Below, piece after piece: positions 15,257-23,140 of a DNA stretch of 64,000 bases. The stretch is from Arthrobacter sp. Soil782 (GTDB lineage: Bacteria > Actinomycetota > Actinomycetes > Actinomycetales > Micrococcaceae): assembly GCF_001428435.1 (NCBI RefSeq), contig NZ_LMSO01000001.1, positions 843,656 through 907,655 of the forward strand, in the 5' to 3' direction. Made by a program: the position numbers and the translations under genes. Each line of letters begins with the position of its first letter. The stretch's first letter is position 1. The notes below the pieces were generated by a model. It searched no databases. It saw only the letters and a list, made by a program, of their open reading frames with translations, and was not told the DNA's origin.

Positions 15257-16339
15257 TTAGTTCCCGCCGAGCGCAATCAGCGGGTCGACCTTGGTCACCC
15301 GGTGCACGGCCAGCGCGGATCCGGCCAGTCCGAGCACGATGACGCCGGTGACGGGCACCACCGTGGTGGCTGCGGTGGTGAGGAAAGGCGCGGCCTGCGC
15401 GGCAAATAGTCCACCGATGACGCCGAGCCCACCGCCGAGCGCTGCACCCGCAAGCAGCACGAGGGCGGCTTGTGTCATGGCGTCCTTCAGCACATAGCTG
15501 TTGGAGCCACCGAGCGCCTTGAGCACGGCGATGTCCCTGGTCCGCTGGACCGTCCAGACCGTGAGGAAAGCAACGATCACGAGCGCGGAGATCCCATACA
15601 GGAAGCCCTGCATCATCGTCAGCGAGCCATTCTCCGAGGAGAACGCACCCAAAGCGGAGAAGCTGCCCGTCTTCGTCATACTGACCGTGTCTGCGGCGGC
15701 GTCAATGTCAGCGAGCGGAGTCGCTTGGGAAGCGTCGTCGTCGTAATTTGCTGTGATCACAGTGCCGACGACGTCCGGATCCGACAAATGGGCAAGGTCC
15801 TGCCAGTCCGCAAGAGTGGTCCAGACCACGGGAGTGTGGCTGTACCACTGGTCTTCCATTACCTCGGTGACGGTCAGCTCAGTGCCGCTGATGGCTGCCG
15901 TGTCGCCGACGGCAATATCGAGATCTTCAGCAACTTGTGCACTGACGACGGCCTCGCCACGCTCCAAGTCCGCGGGAGCGAGCTCTCCGTCGGGATCGGC
16001 AGCGAAAACTGCCACGTTGGCGGTCCCGCCGGACTCCAGCCGGGTCTGCGTTATGCCAAGCGGTTCTGCATGGCCCACTCCATCAGCCTGCGCCCATGCG
16101 TTCACTTGCTCGGAGGTGACCTGTGATTCGGTGTAGGAAGCCTTGGGTTCGTTACCGGACGGAGCGCCGAATGCGATGGTCGTAGCGTTCAGCTGCTCAA
16201 TGCCCGACGTCGACTGGTTGGCCAGCCCTGCCGTGAGACCGGAGAGCATCACCAGCAACAGGCTGATCAGCGCCACCACCGATCCCATCAGGGCGAACCT
16301 GCCCTTGGCAAAGCGGATATCCCGCAGAGCTAGATACAT
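15257..16339 (-). CDS. ABC transporter permease, FtsX/MacB family
   Basis: This 360-residue protein has one N-terminal transmembrane helix (about residues 15-37, LMGSVVALISLLLVMLSGL), a roughly 200-residue extracytoplasmic domain of MacB type, and three C-terminal helices separated by the short TVQRTRDIAVLKALGGSN loop, the FtsX hallmark. This gives the four-helix topology of single-FtsX-domain permeases. It is the first gene of a two- or three-gene leftward operon with the ATPase and the DUF2269 protein. Repeated GGTTGAT sites lie about 100-150 bp upstream of its start and may be operator sites. Confidence 0.9.
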   Translation of the reverse strand: MYLALRDIRFAKGRFALMGSVVALISLLLVMLSGLTAGLANQSTSGIEQLNATTIAFGAPSGNEPKASYTESQVTSEQVNAWAQADGVGHAEPLGITQTRLESGGTANVAVFAADPDGELAPADLERGEAVVSAQVAEDLDIAVGDTAAISGTELTVTEVMEDQWYSHTPVVWTTLADWQDLAHLSDPDVVGTVITANYDDDASQATPLADIDAAADTVSMTKTGSFSALGAFSSENGSLTMMQGFLYGISALVIVAFLTVWTVQRTRDIAVLKALGGSNSYVLKDAMTQAALVLLAGAALGGGLGVIGGLFAAQAAPFLTTAATTVVPVTGVIVLGLAGSALAVHRVTKVDPLIALGGN

Positions 16340-16436
16340 CCCGTATCACTTCTTCCGATCTGGTTTCGAGTTGCAGTTTCGGCATTTGTTGCCTCTTCAA
16401 CTCTCGGCCAGTTCGGGTGTGCTTACATCGGGAGGC

Positions 16437-16491
16437 CGGTTGATTCGCGGCTTGTCCGTCGGTTGATGTGCCGATCAACCGAATGGTTGAT
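16437..16491. promoter_or_regulatory. cluster of four GGTTGAT half-sites upstream of the ABC exporter
   Basis: CGGTTGAT occurs at 16437-16444 and at 16460-16467; the latter is paired with its inverted copy ATCAACCG at 16474-16481 across 6 nt. A further GGTTGAT lies at 16485-16491. The group sits between the thioesterase stop and the start of the permease gene, in upstream position for the leftward ABC operon. It looks like a TetR/MarR-type operator array, although no regulator gene is adjacent. Confidence 0.5.
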
Positions 16492-16510
16492 GCCTGCCCG
16501 ATCGGCAGCG

Positions 16511-17506
16511 CTATCCGGACAGGTGGCTCGGAAGGCTGCTCCCCGGCGCGCGGCCCCGGATTTCGAGCAGTTCACGGGCGTGCGCAGCGAGTCGCTTGTC
16601 CTCGTCCGAGACCGGAATCCATTGCGGAACGGGGACGGCGGTGCCCGACTCATCCCGAGCCACCATTACCGTGAGGCAGTAGGTGGTCAGCTGCATGTCC
16701 CGTCCCGTGGGCTTGCCGGAGCGGACGTGCACCGCAATGTGCATGCCCTTGTTTCCCGTGTACACGAGGCGTGCTTCCACCTCGACCAGGTCTCCAATCA
16801 ACAGCGGCCGGTAGAATCGCACGCCACCAGAGAAGACCGCCACCGTGTCCTGGCCGCAGTAGCGCGTGGCGCAGACGTAGGCCGCTTCGTCGATCCAGTC
16901 CATGACGGTTCCGCCATGAACCTTGCCGCCCCAGTTCACGTCCGTCGGCGCCGCAAGGAAGCGCAGCGTGACGCGCTCGGCGGTTCCGGCGCCGGTATAT
17001 TGCTGCCCGCTCATGGCGGCGACGATCGAATCCCGTACTTCTATCCGGGCAACTGCCTGGTCACGAAGCTCTGTTTCCGCCGGCGTTACGGGCACGAACT
17101 GTGGCACTGGTACAGGCTTGCCGTCCGGCCCCACGGCAACAAAAATCACGAGGCACTGGCTGCGCATCGTTGCCGCGCCGCCCTTGACCTCGCCCGAGGA
17201 GACGACGGTCCGGATGTGGAGCGAGGACCTCCCGGTGTAGACGATTGTTGCTTCGACCTCGACCATGTCACCGATGTTCACCGGGTCCGCGAAGTGGATG
17301 TTCCCCACGTACGCCGTCACGCAGTAGCTCTTGGCCCAGCCGACGGCCGCGGCATAGGCCGCTTTGTCCACCCACTCCAGCACCGTGCCGGCGTCCACGG
17401 AGCCGCTGTGCCCGAGGTCCGTCGGTGCGGCCAGGAACCGCAGCGTCACTGAATGCGGATTGGAGCGGACGGTCGCATCGACGCGTCCTTGCGTCTCGTT
17501 GTCCAT
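16511..17506 (-). CDS. acyl-CoA thioesterase with two hotdog domains
   Basis: This 331-residue cytoplasmic enzyme has two tandem hotdog domains of the YciA/BFIT acyl-CoA hydrolase type. Domain 1 (about residues 15-150) has GSVDAGTVLEWVDKAAYAAA and NIHFADPVNIGDMVEVEA. Domain 2 (about 175-310) has GGKVHGGTVMDWIDEAAYV and VRFYRPLLIGDLVEVEARLVY. The aspartate in the W[VI]D motif is the catalytic residue in this family, and both copies keep it. It would hydrolyse acyl-CoA thioesters to free acid and CoA; chain-length preference cannot be read. It appears monocistronic; its start faces the divergent LolA-like gene across 194 bp. Confidence 0.88.
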   Translation of the reverse strand: MDNETQGRVDATVRSNPHSVTLRFLAAPTDLGHSGSVDAGTVLEWVDKAAYAAAVGWAKSYCVTAYVGNIHFADPVNIGDMVEVEATIVYTGRSSLHIRTVVSSGEVKGGAATMRSQCLVIFVAVGPDGKPVPVPQFVPVTPAETELRDQAVARIEVRDSIVAAMSGQQYTGAGTAERVTLRFLAAPTDVNWGGKVHGGTVMDWIDEAAYVCATRYCGQDTVAVFSGGVRFYRPLLIGDLVEVEARLVYTGNKGMHIAVHVRSGKPTGRDMQLTTYCLTVMVARDESGTAVPVPQWIPVSDEDKRLAAHARELLEIRGRAPGSSLPSHLSG

Positions 17507-17700
17507 GGTTGTTCACGCTAGCTGAACCCGGAACATTTGCGCATTTATGGCGACTTCACGACGCCCCCGACCCACCGGACCTGCGCAAAACTTCCGGGTT
17601 GGAGAAGGGCGGAAACTCCAACGCAATTCTCAGGTTACGGGTGTAGCGTGGCGCGCAGGACCCCATCCCAGAACCACCACCAGAACGAGGAAGTTCCGCG

Positions 17701-18828
17701 ATGACTCGTACAGGGCGAAAATCATGGCGTCAGTGGACTCCGGCAGTCGTTGCCGCCGGGGCGGTGGGCGCCGCAGCGCTCGTGGCCCCCTTCAGCGCCA
17801 ACGCGGCGGTTGATCTTCCCGACAAGACCGCCGCTGAAGTCCTCGCGCTGGTCCAGGAGAAAGACGCTGACGCCTTCTACGGCACCGTGGAACAAAGCTC
17901 AAACCTCGGCCTTCCGGACCTCTCCGCCCTCGGTGGGGCCGCCGGCGGGATGAGCCCTGGCGGCAGTGGTACAACAGGCGGCACAACTAACGACGACGGC
18001 GGCGAACCCTCCCCGGCCAGCGCCGCCCTGGAACTCATCACCGGATCCCACACCGCCCAGGTCTTCGTCAACGGCCCCCATCAAGCCCGCCTCCAGGTGC
18101 TCGATCCGCTTGAGGAACGCAACGTAATCCGCAACGGCGATGACCTCTGGTACTACAATTCGGACGAGAATGAGGCTTTCCACGCGACACTTGAGGACCA
18201 CGAAAAGCCCGACGGCGCCACCTCCGCCCCGAATGACGTCGCCGCCCACTTCCTCGAGAAGATCGATCCGTCCACGGAGGTCACCGTCGGCTCGGACCGC
18301 ATGGTCGCCGGGCGCGCAGTCTACGACCTCGTGCTGACTCCGCGCTCCACTGAAACCCTCGTGAGTTCTGTCAGGATCGCAGTCGACGGCGAAACCGGCC
18401 TTCCTCTCGGCGTCACCGTCGCTGCCGCCGGCTCCACCGACCCGGCGTTCAGCTCCACGTTCACCGAGATCAACTACGAGGAACCGTCAGCAGAACTGTT
18501 CGCCTTCACCCCGCCGGAAGGCGCGGCGGTCACCGAGGTGGATCCAGGCGATCACAAAGCCGAGCACCAGCGCGAGCACCAGCGCGAGCACACTGACAAG
18601 GAAGCTGCAGAAAAGCCGACAGTGGTAGGCGAAGGATGGGACGCCGTCGTCGTTGTTCCTGCCGGTCAGCAGGAGATTCCAGCGGAACTGATGCAACTCA
18701 GCACAGCAGTCGACGGCGGTCAGCTCCTGTCCACCGCGCTGGTGAACGTCCTCATCACTGACGACGGCCGCATCCTCGCCGGCTCCGTCACCGTTGAACG
18801 CCTGCAGGCAGTAGCTTCCGGACAGTGA
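17701..18828 (+). CDS. exported LolA/RseB-like protein linked to an ABC transporter
   Basis: This 375-residue protein starts MTRTGRKSWRQW, followed by a hydrophobic, alanine-rich signal sequence ending near SANA. A Gly/Ser/Thr-rich linker (about residues 75-100) leads into a LolA/RseB-like beta-rich domain (AQVFVNGPHQARLQVL, DLWYYNSDENEAF, AGRAVYDLVLTPR, SVRIAVDGETGLPLGVTV, FTEINYEEPSAELFAFTPPEGA). The tail includes a repeated HQRE unit encoded by a 12-bp direct repeat near 18568-18591. Its stop overlaps the start of the ABC ATPase gene (GTGA). It may sense or carry a lipophilic compound for the transporter. The assignment is structural, not functional. Confidence 0.8.
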   Translation: MTRTGRKSWRQWTPAVVAAGAVGAAALVAPFSANAAVDLPDKTAAEVLALVQEKDADAFYGTVEQSSNLGLPDLSALGGAAGGMSPGGSGTTGGTTNDDGGEPSPASAALELITGSHTAQVFVNGPHQARLQVLDPLEERNVIRNGDDLWYYNSDENEAFHATLEDHEKPDGATSAPNDVAAHFLEKIDPSTEVTVGSDRMVAGRAVYDLVLTPRSTETLVSSVRIAVDGETGLPLGVTVAAAGSTDPAFSSTFTEINYEEPSAELFAFTPPEGAAVTEVDPGDHKAEHQREHQREHTDKEAAEKPTVVGEGWDAVVVVPAGQQEIPAELMQLSTAVDGGQLLSTALVNVLITDDGRILAGSVTVERLQAVASGQ

Positions 18829-19781
18829 GCGGGGCCGCCGACCTCGTCATCGAGACAGCAGGCCTGACCAAGCGGTTGGGCGGCCGGGACGTGGTCAACG
18901 GCATCGATCTCGCGGTGCCGCGCGGATCAGTGTTCGGTTTCCTCGGCCCCAACGGTTCCGGCAAGACCACCACCATCCGCATCCTGCTCGGCCTCGCGTC
19001 AGCAACGTCCGGGGAGGTCCGGGTACTCGGGCAATCCATCCCGCGAGCGCTGCAGGAGATACTCCCCCGGGTCGGCGCGCTCGTGGAGGGCCCGGGTTTC
19101 TACCCCTTCCTCTCCGGTACCGCGAACCTCCTCCGCCTCGACGCCGCTGACCGCTACGTCTCCCCCTCCACACGCCCGCAACGTGTTGAGACCGCACTCG
19201 AACGGGTGGGGCTTTCGCAGGCCGCCGGCAAAAAGGTGGGCCGCTACTCGCTCGGGATGAAGCAGCGTCTCGGCATCGCCAACGCGCTCCTCACGCACCG
19301 CGACCTGATCGTCCTGGACGAGCCGACCAACGGTCTTGACCCGCAGGGCACCCGCGAAGTCCGGCACCTCGTGCGCTCCCTCACCGAGGAAGGTACTACC
19401 GTTTTCGTGTCCAGCCACCTGCTGACGGAGGTCGAGCAGATCTGCTCCCACGCCGCGGTGCTCAGCGCCGGCTCGCTCGTGGCGCAGGGCAGCCTCGATG
19501 AACTGCGCCGCTCCGGCGAGCCGCGCATCCGTGTGAACACGCCCGATGTGACCCAGACTTCCGCTGTGCTCCGCCGGTTGGGAACAACACCCGACGACGA
19601 CGGCGCCACTCCGAACGCGCATAGCGTCACCGCGCTGCTTCCCGCAGGGCTGGCACCGGACCGGGTGGTGCGCGAGCTGGTCGAGGCGGACGTACGGGTG
19701 AACGGGTTCAGCGTGGACCAGGCCGGGCTCGAGGATCTGTTCGTAGCGCTCACCGGGGAGGGATTCGACGTTGTCCAGTAG
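18825..19781 (+). CDS. ABC transporter ATP-binding protein (ABC-2 exporter class)
   Basis: This 318-residue ATPase starts at GTG 18825 overlapping the previous stop. Its motifs are Walker A GPNGSGKTTT, Q-loop VGALVEGPGFYPFL, signature YSLGMKQRLGIANALL, Walker B LIVLDEPTNGLDPQ and H-loop VSSHLLTEVEQI. The C-terminal 90 residues form the DrrA/CcmA-like extension. It lies between the LolA-like exported protein and an ABC-2 permease in one tightly overlapping operon. The substrate is unknown; a lipid or peptide toxic to the envelope would fit the LolA-like partner. Confidence 0.92.
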   Translation: MSGAADLVIETAGLTKRLGGRDVVNGIDLAVPRGSVFGFLGPNGSGKTTTIRILLGLASATSGEVRVLGQSIPRALQEILPRVGALVEGPGFYPFLSGTANLLRLDAADRYVSPSTRPQRVETALERVGLSQAAGKKVGRYSLGMKQRLGIANALLTHRDLIVLDEPTNGLDPQGTREVRHLVRSLTEEGTTVFVSSHLLTEVEQICSHAAVLSAGSLVAQGSLDELRRSGEPRIRVNTPDVTQTSAVLRRLGTTPDDDGATPNAHSVTALLPAGLAPDRVVRELVEADVRVNGFSVDQAGLEDLFVALTGEGFDVVQ

Positions 19782-20622
19782 TACTGCTGTTTCAGCGCCT
19801 CGCAAGAGTGCCGGAGGCCGCTTCCTGGCGTCTGAGCTGTCTGTCCTTTTCCGTCGCCGCCGCACCTGGGCGCTGCTGGCCGCGCTCGCGGCCATACCGG
19901 TGCTGATCGCCGTAGCCGTGAGGTTGTCCTCCGGTCCGTCACCCGGGCGCGGGCCCGCATTCCTCGACCAGGTGAGCCAGAACGGGCTCTTCGTTGCCGT
20001 CGTCGCGACCATCGTTGCGATCCCGCTGTTCCTGCCGCTGACCGTCGGGGTGGTTGCCGGTGACACCGTCGCGGGTGAAGCAAGCACCGGCACGCTACGG
20101 TACCTGCTCATGTCTCCCGTCGCACGGGGGCGGTTGCTGGCAGTGAAATATGTGGGCGCCGTCGTCTTCTGCCTGGCTGCGACCTTTACCGTGGCGATCG
20201 TGGGCACCCTTATGGGAGCGCTGCTGTTTCCGACCGGGCCGGTGACCCTGCTCTCCGGCACCAGCATCGGCGTGCCGGAAGCGCTGCTGCGCATTGCCCT
20301 GGTGTGCCTTTACGTGACGCTGTCGCTGCTGGGGCTGTGCGCCGTCGGGCTCTTCATGTCCACGCTCACCGACGTTCCGGTGGGCGCGATGGCCGCGACC
20401 GTCGTGGCGTCCGTCGTCAGCCAGGTGGTGGGGCAGCTTCCGCAGCTCGAGTGGATTCACCCGTGGCTGCTGACGCAGTACTGGCTGGGCTTCGCGGACC
20501 TGCTGCGGGATCCGATTGTGTGGGACTCGTTCGCCGCGAACGCCCTGCTTCAGGCCGGTTATGTGGTGGTGTTCGGCGCCCTGGCTTACGGCCGGTTCAG
20601 CACCAAGGACGTTCTGGCCTGA
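19771..20622 (+). CDS. ABC-2 type transporter permease
   Basis: This 283-residue membrane protein begins at TTG 19771 within the end of the ATPase gene. Six hydrophobic segments are visible, the first at about residues 32-50 (TWALLAALAAIPVLIAVAV). The family-typical loop AGEASTGTLRYLLMSPVARGRLLAVKY follows the second helix; it is the cytoplasmic coupling element in ABC-2 exporters. It completes the LolA-like/ATPase/permease trio. The gene ends 16 bp from the convergent deaminase gene. Confidence 0.9.
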   Translation: MSSSTAVSAPRKSAGGRFLASELSVLFRRRRTWALLAALAAIPVLIAVAVRLSSGPSPGRGPAFLDQVSQNGLFVAVVATIVAIPLFLPLTVGVVAGDTVAGEASTGTLRYLLMSPVARGRLLAVKYVGAVVFCLAATFTVAIVGTLMGALLFPTGPVTLLSGTSIGVPEALLRIALVCLYVTLSLLGLCAVGLFMSTLTDVPVGAMAATVVASVVSQVVGQLPQLEWIHPWLLTQYWLGFADLLRDPIVWDSFAANALLQAGYVVVFGALAYGRFSTKDVLA

Positions 20623-20638
20623 GCGTCATGCAAACAGG

Positions 20639-21634
20639 CTAAGGCCGCTCAGCCCGCCACGCCTCTATCTCGGCAAGAAGCTCCCGGCGGCGCGCGTCTG
20701 TGATGAAAGCGGACCGCACGGAATTCGCGGCAAGCTGCGCGAGCTGGTCGTCGTCGAAACTGAAGACTGACTGCAGCTGGATGAAGTTGTCGTCCACATA
20801 TCCGCCGAAGTACGCCGGATCATCCGAGTTCACCGAGACGTTCAGCCCCCGCTCAAGCATGCGGGGTAGCGGGTGATCGGCGAGGGTGTCGACAGCCCGC
20901 AGACGCATGTTCGATAGCGGGCAGACGGTCAGCGGTGTCTGCTCGGCGGCAAGCCTCTGCACCAGTTCCTGGTCCTCCATGCACCGGATGCCGTGATCGA
21001 TCCGCGCCACCTTCAACAGATCGAGCGCCTCCCGGATGTACTCCGGCGGTCCTTCCTCTCCCGCGTGCGCGATGCACTTCAGCCCCGCCTCATGCGCCCG
21101 CTCATAGAGGGCAACGAAGTCGCGCGGAGGATGCCCCACCTCCGCGGAATCCAGCCCGATCCCGATGATCGGAGCCTCCATCGCCAGCAACTGTTCGAGC
21201 ACGGCGAGCGCTTCCTCGGCGGGCTCATCACGAAGGAACGCAGCGATGAGTTCAGTACTGATGCCGAACTCTTCCTCGCTGCCCGCAAGCGCCGACGCGA
21301 CACCGTTGACGCAGGTGGCCAGCGAAATGCCGCGGGACAGGTGCGCCTGCGGATCCATCATGATTTCCGCGTGGCGGACGCCCGCTGCCTGAGCGCGGGC
21401 GAGGTACGCCCGCGTCATGTCCGCGAAGTCCTGCTCCGCCTGCAGGACAGCCATGTTGTCGTAGTACAGGTTGAGGAAGGACTGCAGATCCGCAAACTGG
21501 TACTGCCGGCGCAACTCCTCAACGTCCGCATAGGGCAGCTCAATACCGTTGCGCCCGGCAAGTGCGAAGATCAACTCCGGCTCGAGCGTTCCTTCGATGT
21601 GCAGATGCAATTCGGCCGTGGGCAGCACAGACAT
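20639..21634 (-). CDS. adenosine/adenine deaminase family protein, probably adenine deaminase
   Basis: This 331-residue metal-dependent TIM-barrel deaminase shows the zinc histidines of AELHLHIEGTLEPE (residues 7-20), HAGEEGPPEYI, RIDHGIRCMED, LTVCPLSNMRLR and NSDDPAYFGGYVDDNF. Several segments, notably EGTLEPELIFALA, AEVGHPP and SDDPAYFGGY, look more like the adenine deaminases of the Aah1/PA0148 subgroup than like true adenosine deaminases. The neighbours are guanine deaminase, an AzgA-like purine permease and xanthine dehydrogenase, so adenine to hypoxanthine is the likely reaction. The start is ATG 21634. Confidence 0.88.
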   Translation of the reverse strand: MSVLPTAELHLHIEGTLEPELIFALAGRNGIELPYADVEELRRQYQFADLQSFLNLYYDNMAVLQAEQDFADMTRAYLARAQAAGVRHAEIMMDPQAHLSRGISLATCVNGVASALAGSEEEFGISTELIAAFLRDEPAEEALAVLEQLLAMEAPIIGIGLDSAEVGHPPRDFVALYERAHEAGLKCIAHAGEEGPPEYIREALDLLKVARIDHGIRCMEDQELVQRLAAEQTPLTVCPLSNMRLRAVDTLADHPLPRMLERGLNVSVNSDDPAYFGGYVDDNFIQLQSVFSFDDDQLAQLAANSVRSAFITDARRRELLAEIEAWRAERP

Positions 21635-21705
21635 AACGCTCTTCCTGGTCCGATACGCGGGCGTGGCTGTCCTGAGGACCCGAGCATAGCGCCCGAGCGG
21701 CGGGG

Positions 21706-22293
21706 CTAGACCAGCGCGCCGTCCAGGACGGTCACTTCCACGTCCTTCGAGCGGTGGTCGTAGCGGAAGGTGACCACACCGCCGTCGTGCTGCAGTATGT
21801 GGTTTGCACCGTTACTGACGCCGAACGCGCCGTAGTTCTCTTCCCAGGAGCGGTCGATGGCGACCTTGTACTCGTAAGTACCGGCGGGCAGTTGTGCGGT
21901 GAGTTCCCAGCTCTGGGATACGGGGCTGTACGCCATCTGCACCTGGTCGGCTGCGGGTGCCCAGTCCTCGGCTCCCAGTCGGTGGCCGAAGTTACCGGCG
22001 AGCGCCACGGCGCCCGGAGCGGCTGCATAGCGGGAGCCCTCTTCGGTGATGGTCCATCCGGTGCGGCCCTTCAGGATCAGGCCTTCCTTGACCAGGGTGG
22101 CTGTCGCTGCGGACAGGCGCTTCACGCCACGTGCAATGCCCCCGCTGAGGACTTCGCTTTCCCACGCGCTGAGCGGCACCCGGGCAACCGCGCCTGCCAG
22201 CACATCGGCACCCTTCACCGGGGAGCCGGGCTCTTCCGCCAGGATCTGGACGATGGCCTTCAGGCGGGCTGCTGTGTTGTCTTGGGCACTCAT
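21706..22293 (-). CDS. wHTH-like plus pullulanase X25-type domain protein
   Basis: This 195-residue protein starts at ATG 22293 (GAGAGG upstream). The first 85 or so residues look like a small winged-helix unit (TARLKAIVQILAEEPGS, SAATATLVKEGLILKGRTGW, ITEEGSRYAA). Residues about 95-190 match the X25 module found in pullulanases: LAGNFGHRLGAEDWAPAADQ, ELTAQLPAGTYEYKVAIDRS, WEENYGAFGVSNG and VVTFRYDHRSKDVEVTV. That beta-sandwich normally assists starch-debranching enzymes, but no catalytic domain is present. The combination suggests a sugar- or glucan-sensing regulator, which is speculation. It is transcribed away from guanine deaminase. Confidence 0.7.
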   Translation of the reverse strand: MSAQDNTAARLKAIVQILAEEPGSPVKGADVLAGAVARVPLSAWESEVLSGGIARGVKRLSAATATLVKEGLILKGRTGWTITEEGSRYAAAPGAVALAGNFGHRLGAEDWAPAADQVQMAYSPVSQSWELTAQLPAGTYEYKVAIDRSWEENYGAFGVSNGANHILQHDGGVVTFRYDHRSKDVEVTVLDGALV

Positions 22294-22635
22294 GTGTGGA
22301 CCTCTCAATTTGCTGTACTTCCGAGAAAATTTTGACAGTCGATTGCTCCCGAACCGGGGAGCCCGGGCGCCCGGCGGCATGTCGTGTCGGAATGTGACCC
22401 AGCAGGGTGCCAACGATTCCGCAGGATGAAAAGAAAGTTTCACCAAGACCATGGTCCAAGTCACATTTGACTGCTAACGTCGTACAACGAAGCCAACGGC
22501 GGGCTCCAATCGGAGCTATCTACCAGGTGGACCTGCAAATCCCCATACCCCGCAGCAGTCTGGTCGCAGAACACCGCTGAATCGTTGGCGCCCGTGTACT
22601 CGAGTGATTGCTGCCCCACGTTCGGGAGAATCACC
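22294..22635. other. 342-bp divergent intergenic region upstream of guaD
   Basis: No gene was found. The left part carries the leader of the X25 protein. The middle has a GC-rich palindromic stretch (GAGCCCGGGCGCCCGG, about 22359-22374), an ATTCCGC half-site at about 22414-22420 and a GACCATGGTC palindrome at about 22448-22457. A TTGACT at 22467-22472 and a TACAAC at 22483-22488 are promoter-like words but are too closely spaced to pair. The region presumably contains both divergent promoters; I could not assign them. Confidence 0.5.
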
Positions 22636-23130
22636 GTGACTACCACCACCAAAGAAGAGCAGTTCCTCTCCAGGGCAATTTCCCTGGCCACTGATAACGT
22701 CCACAACTCCGGCGGCCCGTTCGGTGCGCTCATCGTGACGCTCGACGGTCGAGCATTCGAAGGAGCAAACCGGGTTACCGCCACCAACGATCCAACGGCG
22801 CACGCGGAAGTGATGGCTATCCGCAACGCCTGCACAGCGCTAGAAACCTTCGACCTATCCGGCAGCACCCTCTACACAAGCTGCGAGCCGTGCCCGCTCT
22901 GCCTTTCAGCCGCGCTGTGGGCCCGGGTGGACGCCGTCGTCTTCGCAGCAGACCGGAACGACGCCGCTCAGGCCGGGTTTGACGACGCCGTCTTCTACGA
23001 CTTCTTCGCCACCCCTGTGGAGGACCGGATCATGCCGGTGCGCCACTACGAACTCACGCCCTCGGCGGAAGTAACTGCCCTGGCCCCCTTCGAAGCGTGG
23101 AGCAACCTCGCTGCCCGCGTGGATTACTAA
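22636..23130 (+). CDS. guaD: guanine deaminase (cytidine-deaminase fold)
   Basis: This 164-residue protein starts at GTG 22636 (GGGAG upstream). Zinc and catalytic residues are His56 and Glu58 (PTAHAEVMAIR) and Cys86 and Cys89 (SCEPCPLC). GGPFGALIV, the AAQAGFDDAVFYDFF segment and the C-terminus PFEAWSNLAARVDY closely follow Bacillus GuaD, which deaminates guanine to xanthine. The permease gene starts 11 nt after its stop, so uptake and deamination are coupled. The xanthine product would feed the xanthine dehydrogenase encoded downstream on the other strand. Confidence 0.9.
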   Translation: MTTTTKEEQFLSRAISLATDNVHNSGGPFGALIVTLDGRAFEGANRVTATNDPTAHAEVMAIRNACTALETFDLSGSTLYTSCEPCPLCLSAALWARVDAVVFAADRNDAAQAGFDDAVFYDFFATPVEDRIMPVRHYELTPSAEVTALAPFEAWSNLAARVDY

Positions 23131-23140
23131 GGAGCACGCC

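Noticed and set aside
18568..18600. 12-bp direct repeat in the LolA-like gene, considered as a CRISPR or minisatellite
   Set aside because: Only two full copies, in frame within a coding region, encoding HQRE repeats; no spacers or cas genes.
18999..20294. 431-codon minus-strand frame opposite the ABC ATPase and permease
   Set aside because: Antisense to an ATPase with all nucleotide-binding motifs; a GC-bias artefact.
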